Shown: positions 61,824 through 64,000 of the stretch, in pieces | Layout of the letters: every line of letters begins with the position of its first letter | How positions within the stretch are numbered: the first letter of the stretch is position 1 | Assembly: GCA_963807465.1 (NCBI GenBank) | Contig: CAWECB010000003.1 | Span: forward strand, 1 to 64,000 | DNA length: 64,000 bases | Direction: 5' to 3' | DNA from: CAWECB01 sp963807465 | Lineage (GTDB): Bacteria > Patescibacteriota > Minisyncoccia > Minisyncoccales > Minisyncoccaceae | Position numbers and translations under genes: made by a program | Notes under the pieces: model-generated | What the model was told of the DNA's origin: nothing | What the model saw: only the letters and a program-made list of their open reading frames with translations | The model's database searches: none

Positions 61824-63032
61824 TTAGTATCCCTCGAGCTTTTTGACATCCTTGTGCCCGCGTATCTTCTCTATCGCCTTGGCTTCGATTTGCCTTATCC
61901 TCTCCCTCGTAACCCCGAATTCCTGCCCAACTTCTTCTAAGGTATGGGTCACTCCGTCTTCCAGTCCGAATCTCATGGCCAAAATTTTCTGCTCCCTGTC
62001 GGCCAAGTCTTTGAATATCTCGTCTAAATGCTCTCGGAGTAAAGTTCTCCCCGCTTGCAAGGCCGGAGACTCTATCTTCTCATCTTTGATGAATTCTCCC
62101 AAGACGCTGTCTTTTTCGTCTTCTCCAACCGGAGTTTCTAAAGATACCGCCTTTTGGGAAATCTTTTCCAAATGGCGAACTTTTTCTACCTCAAGTCCCA
62201 TCTCAGCCGCAATCTCTTCGGCTAAAGGCTCCCTGTCCAATTCCTGCAACAATTTCCTCTTGGCCTGAGTGTATTTGGTCAAGGTTTCAATCATATGGAC
62301 CGGAATCCTAATCGTCCTCGCCTGATCGGCCAAAGCCCTTGTAATTGTCTGTCTTATCCACCAGGTGGCATAGGTAGAAAACTTGTAGCCTTTTCTCCAA
62401 TCAAACTTTTCGACCGCCCTAAACAATCCCAGGTTCCCTTCTTGTATCAAATCGAGTAAGGTTAAATTCGGAGAACGTCCTATATACTTTTTGGCTATGG
62501 AAACGACCAGTCTCAGATTAGCCTCAGCTAGTTTTCTTTTGGCATCCTCGTCTCCCATTTCTATTCTTTTCGCAAGCTCTTTCTCTTCTTTGGCACTTAT
62601 AGGCTCAATCCTCCCTATCTCTTTTAGGTAAGACTGGATGGAATCTATCTTGCCCGAAGAGCTTTTCTTCCTTCCTCTTTTTTTTGTTTCGACTTCGGTA
62701 TCCAGATACCCCCTAGAATCCTTCAAGTCGATACTTGCCTGTTCCAAGCTTCCCAAGAGGCCTTCCAATTCTTCCATATTCTCTTCAATGTTAGGAAAAT
62801 AGTTCAGAATCTCGGAAAAAGTGACGAAACCCCTGGTTTTTCCTTTCTTTATCATGGCAGTGAGCTTTTCCGGAGTCACAACCGAAACCACCCTCTTTTT
62901 CCTCTTGGCGGGCTTCTTCTTTATAGTCTTCTTCTTTTTAATGACCTTTTTAATGGGTTTTTTCTTCTTCGAGACTTTTTTCTTTTTAACAACAATTTTT
63001 TTCTTTTTTGGCCTTTGTTTCTTTTTTTTCAT
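61824..63032 (-). CDS. rpoD: Primary RNA polymerase sigma factor RpoD
   Basis: 402 residues. The N-terminal 40 residues are almost all Lys, followed by a short region 1.1-like segment. Region 1.2/2: IDSIQSYLKEIGRIEPISAKEEKELAKRI, LVVSIAKKYIGRSPNLTLLDLIQEGNLGL, YKFSTYATWWIRQTITRALADQ. Region 3: IRIPVHMIETLTKY. Region 4: MRFGLEDGVTHTLEEVGQEFGVTRERIRQIEAKAIEKIR. Full set of a housekeeping sigma, with no large non-conserved insert. It overlaps the dnaG stop by 4 bp, the classic dnaG-rpoD pair. Confidence 0.97.
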   Translation of the reverse strand: MKKKKQRPKKKKIVVKKKKVSKKKKPIKKVIKKKKTIKKKPAKRKKRVVSVVTPEKLTAMIKKGKTRGFVTFSEILNYFPNIEENMEELEGLLGSLEQASIDLKDSRGYLDTEVETKKRGRKKSSSGKIDSIQSYLKEIGRIEPISAKEEKELAKRIEMGDEDAKRKLAEANLRLVVSIAKKYIGRSPNLTLLDLIQEGNLGLFRAVEKFDWRKGYKFSTYATWWIRQTITRALADQARTIRIPVHMIETLTKYTQAKRKLLQELDREPLAEEIAAEMGLEVEKVRHLEKISQKAVSLETPVGEDEKDSVLGEFIKDEKIESPALQAGRTLLREHLDEIFKDLADREQKILAMRFGLEDGVTHTLEEVGQEFGVTRERIRQIEAKAIEKIRGHKDVKKLEGY

Positions 63033-64000
63033 CTTTTTATTAGATTATTGAATTTCTCTAAAAGACCCCTAATCTCGGGAAAAAGCCCCTTATCCTCGAG
63101 TTCTTTTATCTGAGTTGTTATCTTATCCCTTTCTTCCTTTTTGAGCAAGGAGTCCAGTTCAAAGACGCATTTATCCCATTCCTCATCGATTTCGATATCG
63201 CTATCCCTCATTATTTCCGACGCAATCAGAGCGTAGTTCAGGAAATTAGATATCTCCGGAGATTCGTCGAATCCTTTCTCTAATTCTTCAGCCACAATCG
63301 CTGGATTTTCTTTAAGCTTCAAGAGTATGTCTTTGGCGGGAGAGGAAAAACCATTGATTTCCTCGACCGTCAAAAAATCCGCCTTTGAACCGTTGATTAA
63401 AGCTATGACCAAAAGTGTTTCCTCTAGTAAGCACCTCCTTGATTTTTTGTCTTTTATAATGTTCTCTATCTTGTCTCCGTGCGAATCTTCTTCAACCTTC
63501 ACATTCTTCATCTCCGACCGAATATCTTCCTCCTTTATCTTCAACCGATGAGATAAACTCCCTATCCAATGACTCTGCTCGATATTGTTTTCGATCTTCT
63601 TAAAGATGGGCAACAAATCGTTGACTATTCGTTTCTTGTCTTCGAACGAATCAGGATTCCTTCCCTTGAAAGCCAGCTCGAAATAGAATTCGTTGATGGG
63701 TTTAGCCTCCTCGACCAGCTTTTTCCATTTCTCTTCCCCTTCCATTAATATTATATCGGCCGGATCCTTTTCCGAAACCATGGATATGACCTTTACGTTG
63801 AATCCGTTACGAAGGGCCAAATCTATTCCTTTCTTGGTTGCGTTGTTCCCGGCCAAATCCATATCAAAAGCCAAAACCAGATTGGAAGAATACCTCTTGA
63901 TTATTCCCAGATGCAAAGGAGTCAGAGCCGTTCCCGAAACCGCGATGCAGTTCCTGACTCCGGCCTGGTGGGACATGATACAATCGACGTTTCCCTCGAC
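63029..64000 (-). CDS. dnaG: DNA primase, C-terminal part (5' end outside window)
   Basis: The coding frame continues to the window edge (VEGNVDCIMSHQAG), so the zinc finger and N-terminal part of the catalytic core are not included. Seen: TOPRIM pieces SHQAGVRNCIAVSGTALT and LVLAFDMDLAGNNATKKGI with metal-binding Asp residues, KDPADIILMEGEEKW, and a helical C-terminal region for DnaB contact. It synthesises RNA primers at the replication fork. Co-transcribed with rpoD. Confidence 0.95.
   Translation of the reverse strand, partial: VEGNVDCIMSHQAGVRNCIAVSGTALTPLHLGIIKRYSSNLVLAFDMDLAGNNATKKGIDLALRNGFNVKVISMVSEKDPADIILMEGEEKWKKLVEEAKPINEFYFELAFKGRNPDSFEDKKRIVNDLLPIFKKIENNIEQSHWIGSLSHRLKIKEEDIRSEMKNVKVEEDSHGDKIENIIKDKKSRRCLLEETLLVIALINGSKADFLTVEEINGFSSPAKDILLKLKENPAIVAEELEKGFDESPEISNFLNYALIASEIMRDSDIEIDEEWDKCVFELDSLLKKEERDKITTQIKELEDKGLFPEIRGLLEKFNNLIKR

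Overview
The window looks like a chromosomal piece from a Candidate Phyla Radiation (Patescibacteria, probably Parcubacteria-type) bacterium. The signs are a pyruvate kinase without its C-terminal domain, a UvrC without its C-terminal HhH region, a UvrA with a shortened linker, many short membrane proteins, Gmad2 and DUF5666 secreted proteins, and a Lys-rich RpoD next to DnaG. TGA is used as a stop codon, so this is not a code-25 lineage. Placement is inferred from gene content only.

Layout. 1-34.4 kb is chromosomal background: a broken dxs remnant, two MacA/MacB-like export operons (2.2-7.0 and 14.3-18.1 kb), a uvrB-uvrA-uvrC operon, rubrerythrin and CDGSH redox proteins, an ECF sigma factor with a membrane partner, a ferritin-like protein, pyruvate kinase, a sensor kinase, a 1011-residue repetitive surface protein, and small secreted or membrane proteins. 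Several genes here (dxs, two MacB-like permeases, uvrB) carry frameshifts, which may be real decay or assembly indels.

34.4-61.6 kb is a visibly more A/T-rich accessory island beside a tRNA-Asn gene. Its phage-like part (about 36-55.4 kb) has two LexA-like repressors, each heading a minus-strand gene set with a Cas2-fold small protein. It also has a radical-SAM/TcmP pair, a ParB-methyltransferase, small and large terminase subunits (no capsid, portal or tail genes seen), a secreted nuclease, a superinfection-immunity-like protein, a type IIG restriction-modification enzyme and a large serine integrase. Three or four copies of a structured repeat, each with a promoter-like box and most with a terminator, look like a small RNA family.

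The most interesting part is 55.4-61.5 kb, which holds two diversity-generating retroelement (DGR) units. Unit 1 is complete: reverse transcriptase, 178-bp template repeat, Avd-like protein, and a variable protein whose variable repeat differs from the template at 16 positions, 15 of them template adenines. That variable protein starts with a type IV prepilin signal, so the diversified domain is probably displayed on a pilus-like fibre. Unit 2 has a second DGR-type reverse transcriptase and a second lectin-fold candidate target with a frameshift, but no template repeat that I could find. Both target genes share an upstream region: a long (CT)n tract abutting an extended -10 box, then a leader hairpin with a U-run just before the start codon. 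This suggests that on/off promoter variation is layered over targeted sequence variation.

The right end (61.7-64 kb) returns to core genes: tRNA-Asn, rpoD and a 5'-truncated dnaG.
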